From the NCBI GenBank assembly GCA_037693485.1, contig CM075352.1, forward strand, positions 65,970,001 to 66,034,000: a DNA stretch of 64,000 nucleotides. Direction: 5' to 3'. A program made the translations under genes and the position numbers. The notes under the pieces were generated by a model. That model did not search any database and was not told the origin of the DNA. It saw only the letters and a program-made list of their open reading frames with translations. The first letter of the stretch is position 1. Every line of letters starts with the position of its first letter. Of the stretch, positions 32,714 to 45,107 are shown in pieces. Source of the DNA: Kitagawia praeruptora (taxonomy: Eukaryota > Streptophyta > Magnoliopsida > Apiales > Apiaceae).

Positions 32714-34099
32714 TGTTTACACTAAATCACGCAAGCGCACGTGGTCACAAGTAATATATAAGGTTAAGTCCAAATTCGTTCCCACAGAGATCTGGTTATG
32801 GTTTTAATTCAGTAAACGCACCTATGCAACAGTGTATGATCTTAATTCACTGCTAAGACAATTAATAAATTAAGGTTTTAACTAACTAAATTAAACTAAG
32901 AAACAAATTAACAAAACTACGAATTAACTAACTAACAAGAATTGAAATCTAATTACTTCTGCAAGAAAAACCATGGGATCCTAACTTCATTAAATACTTT
33001 GCTTAGATCTGACGCCTTTAATCACTATATGCAATGGTTATGATATCTGATCGGATAACACGAAACAAGTAAACGCTACTTCTCAGTATACGTATACCAA
33101 ACTAAACATACATCCACAAAAGAGATAGAAGATGAATAGACACCAATTATGCTTAGACCCTATATCTCTATAGAATTTGAAAACATAACGGTGGAAGCAC
33201 AAGTTATCCACTTAGATCACATAGGGTAGCATATTATCTCTAATCATGCCACAAATCATGATGTTAAAACATCAACCTATCCTATGCTAGCATGGCAAGT
33301 TCTAAATCTCAAGATCCACTCTCGCTTCACAAGAGATTAACAAATTAGATGTTAGCTACGCATCTAAATACATGAAAACACAACCATACGAGGATATCAG
33401 ATATACATCACACACAGATCTGTAAAGCATCAAGATACTAAAGCTCCATAAATAACTCCGTTAGAATCCCATGACAACGATTAGTTCATAATCGAACCTC
33501 TCGTCATCATGGGATCAAGTGAAACCATGATAAAAACAAAGTATGAAAAGATACAAATAAATCTAAGTAATTGATATGTAATAATTCTACTCCTAATGAT
33601 GATGATCTTCCTCCCTAATTTACAAGGGTTGGATGTGTTTATATAGGCTCTAGACATCTTGCCCAGCAAGAAAATACCAAAACAGAATTATAATAGAATT
33701 TCTGCAAGATACGTTTCCTAAACTGATTCTGTTTTTTAAGGGAAATTCGTAGCTGACTTTTCTTCTGTTTTCCAGAGCCGTTCCAGACGTAATTGGGCTT
33801 CTGGACCACCTTAGAATGATAGAGAATCTCGTTATCTTCGCGTGGACTGCTTACGGGCTGAAAACAGACTTATAGAACTCAAGATATGGCCCAAACAGTG
33901 AATCTCACGCGTGCAGCCCAATAAATCCGAATTTTAATAAATTAAATCTCCAAAAACGACAAAAACATCCACCATAATCAACATCCTTGTAAATCTGCAC
34001 AACTAAACAAAACACATCAAAACTACAAGAAACTTGAGCCCAAGACAATTAATTTAAGCCGATTTAGAATGCTCCAAGTGGAGATAAATCCACTTATCA
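32714..34099 (-). repeat. B1 5' LTR
   Basis: Same length as the 3' LTR and visually identical. It contains CCTATATAAACACATCC on the - strand (promoter), as in other B and A LTRs. Confidence 0.93.
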
Positions 34100-35822
34100 A
34101 AGCTACTGTCTCTACCTCACCAAAAGATCTTTTCTTAGTGAGAATATCCTTAAGAAACTTTGCATATGATGGAACTTGAGAAATTAAATCAGTGAAAGGA
34201 ACTGTTACCTCAAGATTCTTGACAAGTGTCATGAACTTACCAAACTGCTGGTCCACCTTAGTTCTGTTCATCCTGCTAGGGAATGGGAGCTTTGGCACAA
34301 ATGGTGGAGGAGTAACTGCAGTCTTCTCTTTGTCCTTTTTCTTGCTTTCCTCAGTTTCATCTTCGTTTGTATCTTCAACAACTTTCTCTACCTTGTTTTT
34401 CTTAGAATCCTCTTTTTCTTTCTCAGTAGGAACATCGTCAGTAGGCATTAGAGGAGCATCATATGTACGACCACTCATAAGAGCAATGGCATTCACATTT
34501 TCCTTTGTTAGAGAGCCTTGTTGCCTTGTAGATGAAGAACTAGCCATTTGAGCAATCTGAGTTTCCAGCATCTTATTATGTATCTCCATCTGGTTCATCT
34601 TCCTATTGGTATCCTCCATACTCTTTTGCATATGTAACAATATCTTCATCATGTCACCTTGATTATCAGCCTGTGCAGCTTGATTTGCTTGAGGAGCATA
34701 ATTCTGATAGGGCTTCTGGAATCCAGGGGGATTCATAGGTCCTTGCGGAGGCCTATACTGCTGCTGTGGAGGAGGCTGGTACGACTGCTGATTAGGAACA
34801 TTTGTATTCTGAGCATTATTGTTCCTATATGAGAAGTTCGGATGATCTTTCCAACCAGGATTGTAAGTGTTGGAATACGGATTGTACTGCTGCCTCTGTT
34901 GGAAAACATTTGCTTGCTCCATCTGAAAATGTTGTGAATTTTGAGCATTGTATTGGCAATCATTACCATAGTGGCCTTGGATGCCACAGATTTCACAAAC
35001 AGGATTATTCATAGGAGCCATGGATGACAATGCATTGATACTCATAGGCTGAGTAGAGGGCTGAGATGTCTTCAATGAGTGGATCTCCTGAGTCAGTGCA
35101 GCGAGTTGAGATGATAATAGAGAATAAGCATCCACTTCAAGTTTACCCCCTTTCTTGGTTGCTCTCGGATTACTGAAGTGATTGGCAGCAAAATTTGAAA
35201 GAAAAGCATATGCATCATCAACTCCTTTATCCAGAAATACACCACCTGCAGCGTTATCAACCATACCGTTTGTCTCAGGATCAAGACCATTGTAGAAGCG
35301 TTTAAGCAGAAACCACTTCTCAAGACCATGGTGAGGGCATGCACGTTGATAATCCTTGAATCTATCCCAAGCATCCCGTAGAGATTCACCATAATCTTGC
35401 TTAAAACCCATCATCTTATCGATCAAATCGTCGGTTCTGTTAGGAGGGAAGAACTCAGTTAAGAAGGCTTGAGAAATTTGATCCCACTCGGTCAAATCAA
35501 TATCGTTCAACCACTTTTGAGCTTTGTCACGAAGAGAGAAACCGAACAACATGACTTTCAACTGGTCTGGAGTAACTCCCTTGTGTTTAATTGTAGAACA
35601 GAGCTGTTGAAACCTTTGCAGATGAAGTGTAGGGTCTTCAGAGGGAAGACCAGCAAACTGATTATGTTGGATCATAGTGAGCAAAGCAGGCTTGATCTCG
35701 AAATTCTCTGCTTGAATAGCTGGCATAGCAAGGCCAGTAGGTACCCCACTCGGAGAGGGCTGTGAGTAATTCTTCAAAGATTTGGGAGGAAGGTCTGCCA
35801 TCTCAATCTTTGGTTCAGATAT
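34100..35822 (-). pseudogene. Element A Gag, main part
   Basis: Starts ISEPKIEMADLPP at the B2 junction. The Retrotrans_gag domain spans about 35660-35170, with KVMLFGFSLRDKAQKWLN, FLTEFFPP and RDAWDRFKDYQRACPHHG. Gln/Pro-rich sequence and a canonical zinc knuckle CEICGIQGHYGNDC (34997-34956; CX2CX4HX4C) follow. Next come a coiled-coil-like segment, an acidic/Lys-rich stretch and KLPFPSRM..., then KVDQQFGKFMTL, typical of the Gag-protease junction in Athila-like elements. No internal stop is present; the frame ends only where B1 cuts it at VETVA. Confidence 0.88.
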
Positions 35823-37498
35823 TGTTATGCAAAATTTACGCAAGCGCACGTTGTCACAAGTAATATATGATTAAATCAAGTTCGTTCCCACAGAGATCTA
35901 GAATGGTGTTCAATTCAATTAATGTACCTATGCACCAATGTATGGTTTTTATCCACTGCTAAGACAAATAATAAATTGGATTTTTATTAACTACTAAATT
36001 AATTATTAAACTAAAGATTAACTAATTAAAGAGATTAAAGTCGAATTACTAATATGAGAATAAAACATGGAATCCTAGTTTTATCATCTACTTCACTTAG
36101 AGTTGCAGCCTTTAATTAAAACATGCGATGGTTTTGATATCTGATCGGATAACACGAAACAAGTATACGCTACCTGTCAGCATACGCATACCAAACTAAA
36201 CATACATCCACAAAAGAGATAGAAGATGAATAGACACCAATTATGCTTAGACCCTATATGTCTATAGAATTTGAAAACATAACGGTTGAAGAACATGTTA
36301 TCCATAATGATCACATAGGGCAGTATAAGTATTTTCATCTCACACCACAAATCATATTGATAAACAATTATGAACCTATGCTAGCATGGCAAGTTCTAAA
36401 TCTCAAGATCCACTTTCACTTCACAAGAGATTAACAATTCAATTTAGATGTTAGCTACGCATCTAAAAGCATTAAGATTAACCATACGAGGATATCAAGA
36501 ATTCACCACACATAAATCTTTAAGGCATGAAAACTACTAAGCTACATAGATAAATTCACTAGGATCCCACGACAACGATTAGCCCATAATTGAACCTTTC
36601 GTCACCATGGGATTTGATGAAAACATGATAAATAACAAGATATGAATAAAAGAAGCAATAATATTAATAAAACTAAAGAGTTGAGAAAACAAATTTATAA
36701 TTAAAAGTAACACAAAGGATGAAGTAGATCTAGATCTGTTGCTTGTCACGAGCGTTGAACCCTTCTCTCCTTTTCTCCCTTGCAGATCTAAGCTAGGTCA
36801 CAAATAATAAAACTATGATAATGTGTCTCTCCCTATTATAATGGTAGGATGTGTTTAAATAGGCTCTAAAAGTCTTGCCCAGCAAGAAAATACCAAAACA
36901 GAATTATAATAGAATTTCTGCAAGATACGTTTCCTAAACTGATTCTGTTTTTTTAAGGAAAATTCGTAGCTGACTTTTCTTCTGTTTTCCAGAGCCGTTC
37001 CAGACATAATTGGGCCTCTGGACCACCTTAGAATGATAGAGAATCTCGTTATCTTCGCGTGGACTGCTTACGGGCCCCAAACGGAGTTGTAGAACTCAAG
37101 ATATGGCCAAAATAGTAAAAACTGTAATTTTTCAGGGGCAACTTGCGCCCAGCAGTCTGTTCTTCGCGCAAATTGCTCCTACCTGGCGCAATTTGCTCCT
37201 GGGAATCCTATCCCAAGTTGTAGAAAATCTCCCAGGCTTCGCGTGGGCAGTAAGATCGCTGAAAACTGACTTCTAGAACTCCAGATATGTCCAAAACAGT
37301 GTAGACTGCGCAACCGTCTCAGAAATCCGAATTTTAATAAATTAAATCTCCAAAAACAACAAAAACATCCACCATAATCATCATCCTTGTAAATCTGCAC
37401 AACTAAACAAAACACATCAAAACTACAAGAAACTTGAGCCCAAGACAATCAATTTAAGCCGATTTAGAATGTTCCAGGTGGATATAAATCCACTTATC
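35823..37498 (-). repeat. B2 3' LTR
   Basis: Variant of the B LTR. On the plus strand it starts TGTTATGCAAAATTTACGC and ends CACTTATCA. It carries an extra segment relative to B1, including GGGCAACTTGCGCCCAGC and GGCGCAATTTGCTCC (37132-37200). Confidence 0.9.
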
Positions 37499-38990
37499 AC
37501 ACCCCCAAACTTAAACCGATGCTTGTCCTCAAGCATAAACAATTACAACTAACTAACTAACTAGTACCACTTCCGTAGGTGATCACGGTTGCATTTGGCA
37601 TATGCAACAAGCCCTTTAAACCCCTAGGCAGCCCTAGTGGACGAGTAAGGTCTCGTGAGGGCCTATAGCGAATGTACCCACAAAAGCCATTTAACCTAAT
37701 GCAATGCAATGCATGAATGCAACTAATTGAAAATGCAAATAATCTAATCTACCATACCTTCAAATCCTCTCATGCCACATCAACTTAAGAATCAAAGTAA
37801 ATACGCAATGTCTTGGTGTCGAAAGTGCAAGTATTCACATAGTCTACTCAATGAACATGCATAAGTTCTCACAAGTCCATGTCAAGTGTAAGAATAAGTT
37901 AGTAAACATGCTAAGCCTACAAGAGCACATCTTTGAGACAAAACTCGGGATCTCATACGCAAAAACAAGCAAACACTCACAATCCACTCACAAAAGAATA
38001 TTCACTCAAGAACAAGGGTAAGTGTATCACTCAATTCCAACAAAATCATAAGCATGCTTGACATTTGGTATCAATCTAACTCTTAACACAACATACATCA
38101 ATGACGATAATCAAAAGGTCTTTAATTGGGTTGTAACGGGGCTAGGGACAAGGTATGTCAAATAAGCCAAAACAGGTGAAGTGTCAAAAGCTAGTAAGTA
38201 CCATAATAAATCACACACAACACCCTATTTTCCCCCACATAATTTTACTAAGACATACACTCGCCTAGTCGACTGAAATAGGATCGCAACAAACACAAAC
38301 ATGCTCTCATAATATATTTTTTTTTTTCCTTTTTTTTTCTTTTTTTTTTCTCTTTTTTTTTCTCGAGAGCTAAATAGAACACAAACAATAATATAAACAA
38401 TAATAATGATCCAATGAATTTATTACATATGTCGACTATCAAGTAAACAACCAAACCCAATTTTTTTATATTCCCCCAAAAGTAAGACCAACAATAAACC
38501 CCTCCTTACACACCTTATTACTCCCTTGAGCACTCTACTAGCCTTTGACAATGTGGGTTCAAATTAATGTAAGGCCAATACAAGAAAAAGGTCTAGGCAA
38601 GTAATGTGGTATGCCACCGAAAAAATAGGATTAAGCTCAACGGGTTAACTAATTGATCATGTAAATATGGTGTAGTAATATGGGAAAATATGCGGTTATT
38701 CCTAAATGCCTTTATCATTTTAATCGTCAAATAATGTCATGCGTTTCAAGAAAGACCTCAAACAACTGCTAGCAATGCAAACAATCTGTGGACACTCAAG
38801 CAAACGAATGAATTGCAACAAATATGCAATAAGGCTCAAAATCTCACTTGGTGGAAAAACATACTCAATCCCAAGCAAAAATCTCTCTAACGCACCAACT
38901 TGTATTCAAAGCATGCAAACTAAATCATCTTGCACATATTCATGTCCTTCTAATCACTTACAACCTTCAAAAAGTCTACTAATGTACCTA
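37499..38990 (-). other. B2 residual internal region
   Basis: Corresponds to the 3' non-coding region of B1 (28742-about 30250), including the poly-Y/R tract (38314-38366) and the GGCCCTCACGAGACC block (about 37640-37685). No ORF. Confidence 0.8.
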
Positions 38991-40676
38991 TGATTAAAAT
39001 TTACGCAAGCGCACGTTGTCACAAGTAATATATGATTAAATCAAGTTCGTTCCCACAGAGATCTAGAATGGTGTTCAATTCAATTAATGTACCTATGCAC
39101 CAATGTATGGTTTTTATCCACTGCTAAGACAAATAATAAATTGGATTTTTATTAACTACTAAATTAATTATTAAACTAAAGATTAACTAATTAAAGAGAT
39201 TAAAGTCGAATTACTAATATGAGAATAAAACATGGAATCCTAGTTTCATCATCTACTTCACTTAGAGTTGCAGCCTTTAATTAAAACATGCGATGGTTTT
39301 GATATCTGATCGGATAACACGAAACAAGTATACGCTACCTGTCAGCATACGCATACCAAACTAAACATACATCCACAAAAGAGATAGAAGATGAATAGAC
39401 ACCAATTATGCTTAGACCCTATATGTCTATAGAATTTGAAAACATAACGGTTGAAGAACATGTTATCCATAATGATCACATAGGGCAGTATAAGTATTTT
39501 CATCTCACACCACAAATCATATTGATAAAAAATTATGAACCTATGCTAGCATGGCAAGTTCTAAATCTCAAGATCCACTTTCACTTCACAAGAGATTAAC
39601 AATTCAATTTAGATGTTAGCTACGCATCTAAAAGCATTAAGATTAACCATACGAGGATATCAAGAATTCACCACACATAAATCTTTAAGGCATGCAAACT
39701 ACTAAGCTACATAGATAAATTCACTAGGATCCCACAACAACGATTAGCCCATAATTGAACCTTTCGTCACCATGGGATTTGATGAAAACATGATAAATAA
39801 CAAGATATAAATAAAAGAAGCAATAATATTAATAAAACTAAAGAGTTGAGAAAACAAATCTATAATTAAAAGTAACACAAAGGATGAAGTAGATCTAGAT
39901 CTGTTGCTTGTCACGAGCGTTGAACCCTTCTCTCCTTTTCTCTCTTGCAGATCTAAGCTAGGTTACAAATAATAAAACTATGATAATGTGTCTCTCCTTA
40001 TTATAATGGTAGGATGTGTTTAAATAGGCTCTAAAAGTCTTGCCCAGCAAGAAAATACCAAAACGGAATTATAATAGAATTTCTGCAAGATACGTTTCCT
40101 AAACTGATTCTGTTTTTTTAAGGAAAATTCGTAGCTGACTTTTCTTCTGTTTTCCAGAGTCGTTCCAGACGTAATTGGGCCTCTGGACCACCTTATAATG
40201 ATAGAGAATCTCGTTATCTTCGCGTGGACTGCTTACGGGCCCCAAACGGAGTTGTAGAACTCAAGATATGGCCAAAATAGTAAAAACTGTAATTTTTCAG
40301 GGGCAACTTGCAGGGCAACTTGCGCCCAGCAGTCTGTTCTTCGCGCAAATTGCTCCTACCCGGCGCAATTTGCTCCTGGGAATCCTATCCCAAGTTGTAG
40401 AAAATCTCCCAGGCTTCGCGTGGGCAGTAAGATCGCTGAAAACTGACTTCTAGAACTCCAGATATGTCCAAAACAGTGTAGACTGCGCAACCGTCTCAGA
40501 AATCCGAATTTTAATAAATTAAATCTCCAAAAACAACAAAAACATCCACCATAATCATCATCCTTGTAAATCTGCACAACTAAACAAAACACATCAAAAC
40601 TACAAGAAACTTGAGCCCAAGACAATCAATTTAAGCCGATTTAGAATGTTCCAAGTGGATATAAATCCACTTATCA
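38991..40676 (-). repeat. B2 5' LTR
   Basis: Copy of 35823-37498 with minor changes, including a short duplication (GGGCAACTTGCAGGGCAACTTGC at about 40300). Its internal-side end (TGATTAAAATTTACGC) is altered and no PBS follows. Confidence 0.88.
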
Positions 40677-40813
40677 GATATCCTTTGCTGCTTCTCTTTC
40701 CTTCGTTGATCTATATATTGTTGACAAGTAATTCCAGAATCTGGACTAAGAGGAGTTGTATCCTCTTTCGCTTGATCTTCTTTCGTTTGAGACCTGGTCT
40801 TGGGCATCAACAA
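40677..40813 (-). pseudogene. Element A Gag, N-terminal piece
   Basis: MLMPKTRSQTKEDQ... with QQYIDQRRKEKQQRI at the B2 junction; the frame continues in phase at 35822. The ATG lies about 110 bp downstream of the primer-binding site. Reading through both insertions, element A's coding sequence was open before it was hit. Confidence 0.8.
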
Positions 40814-40920
40814 CTAAACAAGGAAAAATAGTAAGATCGGTCTCAGTTGGAACAAGAGTTCCAAAGAGACAAGAGAAACAATTTAAAACAATCAAACTAA
40901 AATTAGAGAAACTAGGCGTC

Positions 40921-40938
40921 TCCCCGGCAGCGGCGCCA
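40921..40938 (-). other. Primer-binding site of element A
   Basis: - strand TGGCGCCGCTGCCGGGGA, seven bases inside the 5' LTR end (CATCA|AGTTTTT). Same sequence as in B1. Confidence 0.8.
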
Positions 40939-40944
40939 AAAACT

Positions 40945-42159
40945 TGATGTGTCAAATTATACCTAACCGCAAGCGCACGGTATCAATTGTAGTAGATACT
41001 AGCAAATACGGGTCGAATCCTCAAGGAGACAGTTTCAGTTTCAATTCAATTGCTATCAATTGTTTCTAGTCACAACGATTGTTTGAGAATTTTATTAACT
41101 ACTGAAACAAATTTAACAAAGTTTTAAATCAATTAATTAAAGGATCTAGGGCAATTCAGGTTCACCATGTTTACACCAAACAAATCACAAAAGTATAGCT
41201 TTTCAATGGGATTAAGTAATTAAAGCAATGGTTAATCTTTCTCAAGCATTAACACTCTCAGAATCTCTAATGATGTTTTCACACTCACCTTCAATTCCGC
41301 TAATTGTAGGTAAGCCTCTAGTAGTAAAATCTTTCGATCTATTACTCCTATTGCAATCGATTAATCCATGATATTGCACAATTACACAAATTAAGAATTA
41401 TAACATATCAATCAGAATTACTCTTTACCCATCAATCTACTAATCAAATTAAGCCCAAATCATGGTGCAAACATGGCTCCCCTTAATACCCTAGAATTAA
41501 ACTACTCACTCATGGTAGAATAAAAATTATTAATAATAATAATGAAGAAAGCCATATAAAACATATACTAATAAACAAGATGAGATAAAGAGTACCTTAA
41601 ACTTTGTATTAACGAAGAACAATGAAGATCCAAATTAAACCAAGTGCTTACAAAAGAAGAGATGAAGAGAGAAAAACCAAAACCCTAGCTTATGTAAAAA
41701 CGTCTGTATCTATCTATCTATGTCTCTCCTTCTTTTTATAATAAAACTCCTTAATAAAATCTGATATCTATCTCCTAATAAAAGTATTTTTAAAATTTGT
41801 CACTTCTTTTTCTCCTCTGTTTCTGGGCTCTTCCAGTTGGATTTTGCTTACTGGACCACCTCTGAATTAAAGAAAATTCCACAAGCTTCGCGTGGATAGT
41901 AAGATCGTCAAATTCTGACTTCTGGAACTCAAGATATGGCCCAAACAGTGCAGGTAGCTCGTATAGCCCAAATAATACGAATTTTCTCCTATTTTATCTC
42001 CAAAATGGCTCTTTTTGCTCCAAATCCTTCCAAGTCATGAATTCTTTATTTCCTACAATAAAACAATAAAATCTATTAAATAAAAATCCAAATCAATGCA
42101 AAACACAATAAATATGAGAATAAAATCATCTAAAATATATTTAAAAATATACTCTATCA
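40945..42159 (-). repeat. 5' LTR of element A
   Basis: TGATAGAG...CACATCA on the - strand, 1215 bp, flanked outside by GATAT. Ends carry short inverted TGATR/YATCA termini. It has a central block (TTCCAGAAGTCAG, GTCCACGCGAAG) shared with family B LTRs. Confidence 0.88.
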
Positions 42160-42164
42160 GATAT

Positions 42165-42933
42165 CTCATTCGATATCTCAGAGATTCAATATGTCTACTA
42201 CTCTATTCGAGAACTCAAGAAGTCAACAAGTCAAAGTGGTATTCGAGTTCTCAAAAAGTCAACAAGTCAAAGTTCCATTCGATATCTCAAGGACTCAGAA
42301 AGCTATTCGATATCTCGAGGATTCGATAAGTCAAATGTTCTATTCGACAACTCAAGGAATCCTGATGAAAAAGAGCTATTCGAGAAGTAATTCGATATGT
42401 CAATATAACAGTGTTCGAGAACTCAGAGTTATCGATCAAGTCAATTCTAGTTCTCGAATCACTTACTTAGTCACTTCTCGAATACATTGTTGGAGACAAA
42501 ATACTGAAGAAATTGTACAAGTCAGAAACCTGCAACAAGCCAATACACTTTATGGACCACAATCTGTAACTTGTTCTGGAAAGCCTACAAGGAAGCTTGG
42601 AGAGATATAGAAGAGACAAAGGGCTAAAGAAGTGGATCTGAACAGGCTTTTCAAAGTCAAATCTGTAATCGTTTGGACACTTACTCAAAAAGGATAGACA
42701 GACTAGAAAGTAATTTGTTTAGCTACCTTATTTGTAGTAAGTAGGTTGTATCCATGCTATAAAGATACAGCCTCACTTCCTTAGCTATTAACTTTTAGAG
42801 AGTCAAGTTTTTCAGACATTGTAAGCAATATCTCTCTGAGAAAAACGAAGCTGAGAATACTATCATTTGTATTCACAGATTAACCTTTATCGAATAATAC
42901 ATTAGATTAAAGTGATATTGTGTCTTGTGTTGT
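42165..42933 (+). repeat. copia-1 5' LTR, piece 2 (promoter-containing)
   Basis: Continues the TTCGATATCTC / TTCGAGAACTC motif cluster (42168-42480), then a TATA box TATAAAG (42758-42764) and a probable transcribed R/U5 part. Cut by B3 after GTTGT (42929-42933). Confidence 0.75.
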
Positions 42934-43169
42934 TGATAAGTGGATTTATATCCACTTGGAGCATTCTAAATCGGCTTAAATTGATTGTCTTGGACTCAAG
43001 TTTCTTGTAGTTTTGATGTGTTTTGTTTAGTTGTGCAGATTTACAAGGATGTTGATTATGGTGGATGTTTTTGTCGTTTTTGGAGATTTAATTTATTAAA
43101 ATTCGGATTTATTGGGCTGCACGCGTGAGATTCACTGTTTGGGCCATATCTTGAGTTCTAGAAGTCAGT
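42934..43169 (+). repeat. B3 5' LTR, truncated
   Basis: Matches the first 236 bp of 47888-49248 up to AGTTTTGGGCG, then jumps to sequence just upstream of the ORF. Confidence 0.88.
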
Positions 43170-43213
43170 TTTGGGCGTTGAAACGTACTTGTCAGAGAGT
43201 GTGGGCGTTGAAG

Positions 43214-45107
43214 ATGGATTTTCTAAATTACTATGGAGTTCAGCAGGTGGTTAGTGTTTGTGAGCTATGTGCGGGCGCACATGAGACGTATCAGTGCTGG
43301 AGCAACCAAGGTGGTATTCAACAACCTCTGCAGCCTTATCAGCAGTATCAAGGTCAACAATATGGAGCACAGCCTTACTATCCTCAGAATATTCTGCAAC
43401 AGCAGAACCAGAATTTTCTGCAGCAGCATGACCCGTGGCAATCTCAACCTCTGAGTTATGAGGAACAACCATATTTTCAATACCATCCTCAACAGTACCA
43501 GCAAGATGCACTACACCACAAATGGTCTATGGCAACACAAAAAAAAGTGTTAAAAATGCTGAAAAATGTTACCATAGGATTTAAGGCAACACTTTTGTCA
43601 ATTTTGCAGGTGTTGGGAATTTGCATGTGGGCTTAGAGGTTAAGCCAACACATTTTGTCAAAACTATGGCAACATCAACATGATGTTGCCTTAGACACTT
43701 ATGCCAACATGTCATGCAAAATAGCAACACTATTTCCGGTGTTGGCGTAAAGTCTATGGCAACACTGTCTACTCAACACCAACACCCTTGCGATGTTGTC
43801 ATATAGCCTATTCCAACATCTTTGTCCCTCTATAGCAACACCAGTTGGTATAAATTTTTTGAAAATTTATATTTTAATTATTTTTTTGGATTTTGTTTTA
43901 TTTGTGATATTCTTAAAATTTTCAAAAATACAATAAAAAATTAACGCAAGTCAAGGTAAATTAAAATATAATTTGAATAAATCACATTTATCAACTTTTA
44001 TAAAACTAAAATATATCACTAATTCCGTTACAAAAAATTACTAATTACACAAGTCAAATTATTATACATTAATAAGAAGGTCCTCAAATTTTCTACATCC
44101 TATGACGAACGCCCAAATTTTATACATCTTTGGGGATCCCCATATCTTCATGATGAACAAGAGTCACTTCACACGCAGTGAACTGCCCATCTCCTTTGCG
44201 AGATTGTACTGCACTCAACGAATAGATGCACCAATTAGCACTCATGAAATAATTTAAACTATAATGCTTCCATTTCTGCTAGTAGTAACTTGTGAGATAA
44301 TTCTTACCAGGCTTGATAACATATGTTCCGGATATGTCATATTTCTTTGGTAGTGAAGATTTTCAACATCAGCAACCTACTCCTACTTTTCAGTCAGATG
44401 AGGTTCCTACTAGGGAGGAGATTAGGATGCTTGTGAAGAGTAATGAGGAGTCTCTCAAATCTATGGAGATACTAGTTGCTCGAGCTGTGAGAGCCTTGGA
44501 ACAAGAGAATCAACAATTCATATTAGAGGCAATTCCAGGAAATAATGATGACTTGGAGCAAGGTACTGCATGCATAATTGAAAAAGACAAATTCCAAGAG
44601 GAGGAGAGTGTTCACAAGCCATGTGAGGAATTTGATCAAGCTAGTGAGGTGGATGATTTGGAAAGGGCACTATTTGAGACAGACATTGATGAGCTGCATA
44701 AATTTCAAGAATTGTTATGTACGAACCAAGAGGACACTGATGAGCTACGCAAATTTCAAGAATTGGTATGTGCGAACCAAGAGGATGAAGAACATGGGAA
44801 AGATGCAGGTCTTCTACTTGTCTCAGAGTTTAAAGATGGAGGTAGCGCATTAGAGCTAATTGAGGAAGTTCTCTTTGAGGAACCAAAGGCTTCAGCAACT
44901 TACATTTACCCTCCTATATTATATTCAAGCGAAGCCCGTGTGTTGTTCTACAAATTGACAGAGTTTGGTTCAACAGATGAAGGCATTGGAAGAGGGCATA
45001 GTTGTCATACGAATAGTCCAAGCGAGGAGAAAGGGCAGATAGTGTGCCGCCGTGATGACGATGAAGTCTCGCGAAGAGAGGACCAGGCGAACTATTATCA
45101 TCCTTAA
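43214..45107 (+). pseudogene. B3 copy of the acidic zinc-knuckle ORF, split by CACTA
   Basis: Starts MDFLNYYGVQQVVSVC with the same CX2CX3HX4C knuckle (CELC...H...C), and has a longer Gln/Tyr-rich segment than B1. It is interrupted after QQYQQD (43508) and resumes VPDMSYFFGSED at 44326, running open to the stop at 45107 (...DQANYYHP). The second half aligns with B1 throughout, including the duplicated FQELLC/FQELVC unit. The similar end and conserved reading frame in two copies argue that the protein was selected before insertion. Confidence 0.8.
43509..44322. mobile_element. CACTA transposon fragment
   Basis: Begins CACTACACC directly after ATG (43506-43508), and ATG recurs at 44323-44325, so a 3-bp target duplication is present as in CACTA elements. 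The first 350 bp hold many GGCAACAC / TGTTGCC words in both orientations, typical subterminal repeats. The opposite terminus (expected to end in GTAGTG) is not at the right edge, so the right end is truncated or altered. No transposase sequence. Confidence 0.72.

Larger units (their letters stand above)
27356..34099 (-). mobile_element. B1: recent non-autonomous LTR element in the A protease region
   Basis: Two 1386-bp LTRs (27356-28741, 32714-34099) that I could not tell apart by eye, PBS TGGCGCCGCTGCCGGGGA (32706-32689), one ORF, a long 3' non-coding region and a polypurine tract AAGTTTGGGGGTG (28756-28742, - strand). Flanks AAACT (27351-27355) and AAGCT (34100-34104) are a one-mismatch target duplication. 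There is no protease, RT, RNase H or integrase, so pol must come from another element. The likely donor is a gypsy element with the same PBS. Confidence 0.9.
35823..40676 (-). mobile_element. B2: internally deleted family B element in the A gag gene
   Basis: Two long LTRs (35823-37498 and 38991-40676) bound only 1.5 kb of 3' non-coding sequence, with a perfect target duplication GATAT (35818-35822, 40677-40681). The polypurine side next to the 3' LTR is intact (CACCCCCAAAC on the plus strand at 37499), but PBS, ORF and most of the internal region are gone. LTR differences seen by eye are few. It cuts element A's gag after QQRI. Confidence 0.9.
20750..42159 (-). mobile_element. Element A: gag-protease Ty3/gypsy retrotransposon, rearranged
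   Basis: Flanked by GATAT on both sides (20745-20749, 42160-42164). On the - strand: 5' LTR (42159-40945), PBS TGGCGCCGCTGCCGGGG (40938), gag, aspartic protease, then non-coding sequence. There is no RT, RNase H or integrase, so it is non-autonomous. Insertions B2 and B1 split gag and protease. The 3' portion (20750-25222) lies inverted, with two LTRs on the + strand. The protease and LPPHLRYV linker resemble Athila/gypsy elements. Confidence 0.82.

Noticed and set aside
37179..37448. 89-codon - strand ORF repeated at 40356-40625 with Cys/Phe-rich sequence
   Set aside because: Part of the B2 LTR pair; no conservation in B1 or B3 LTRs.
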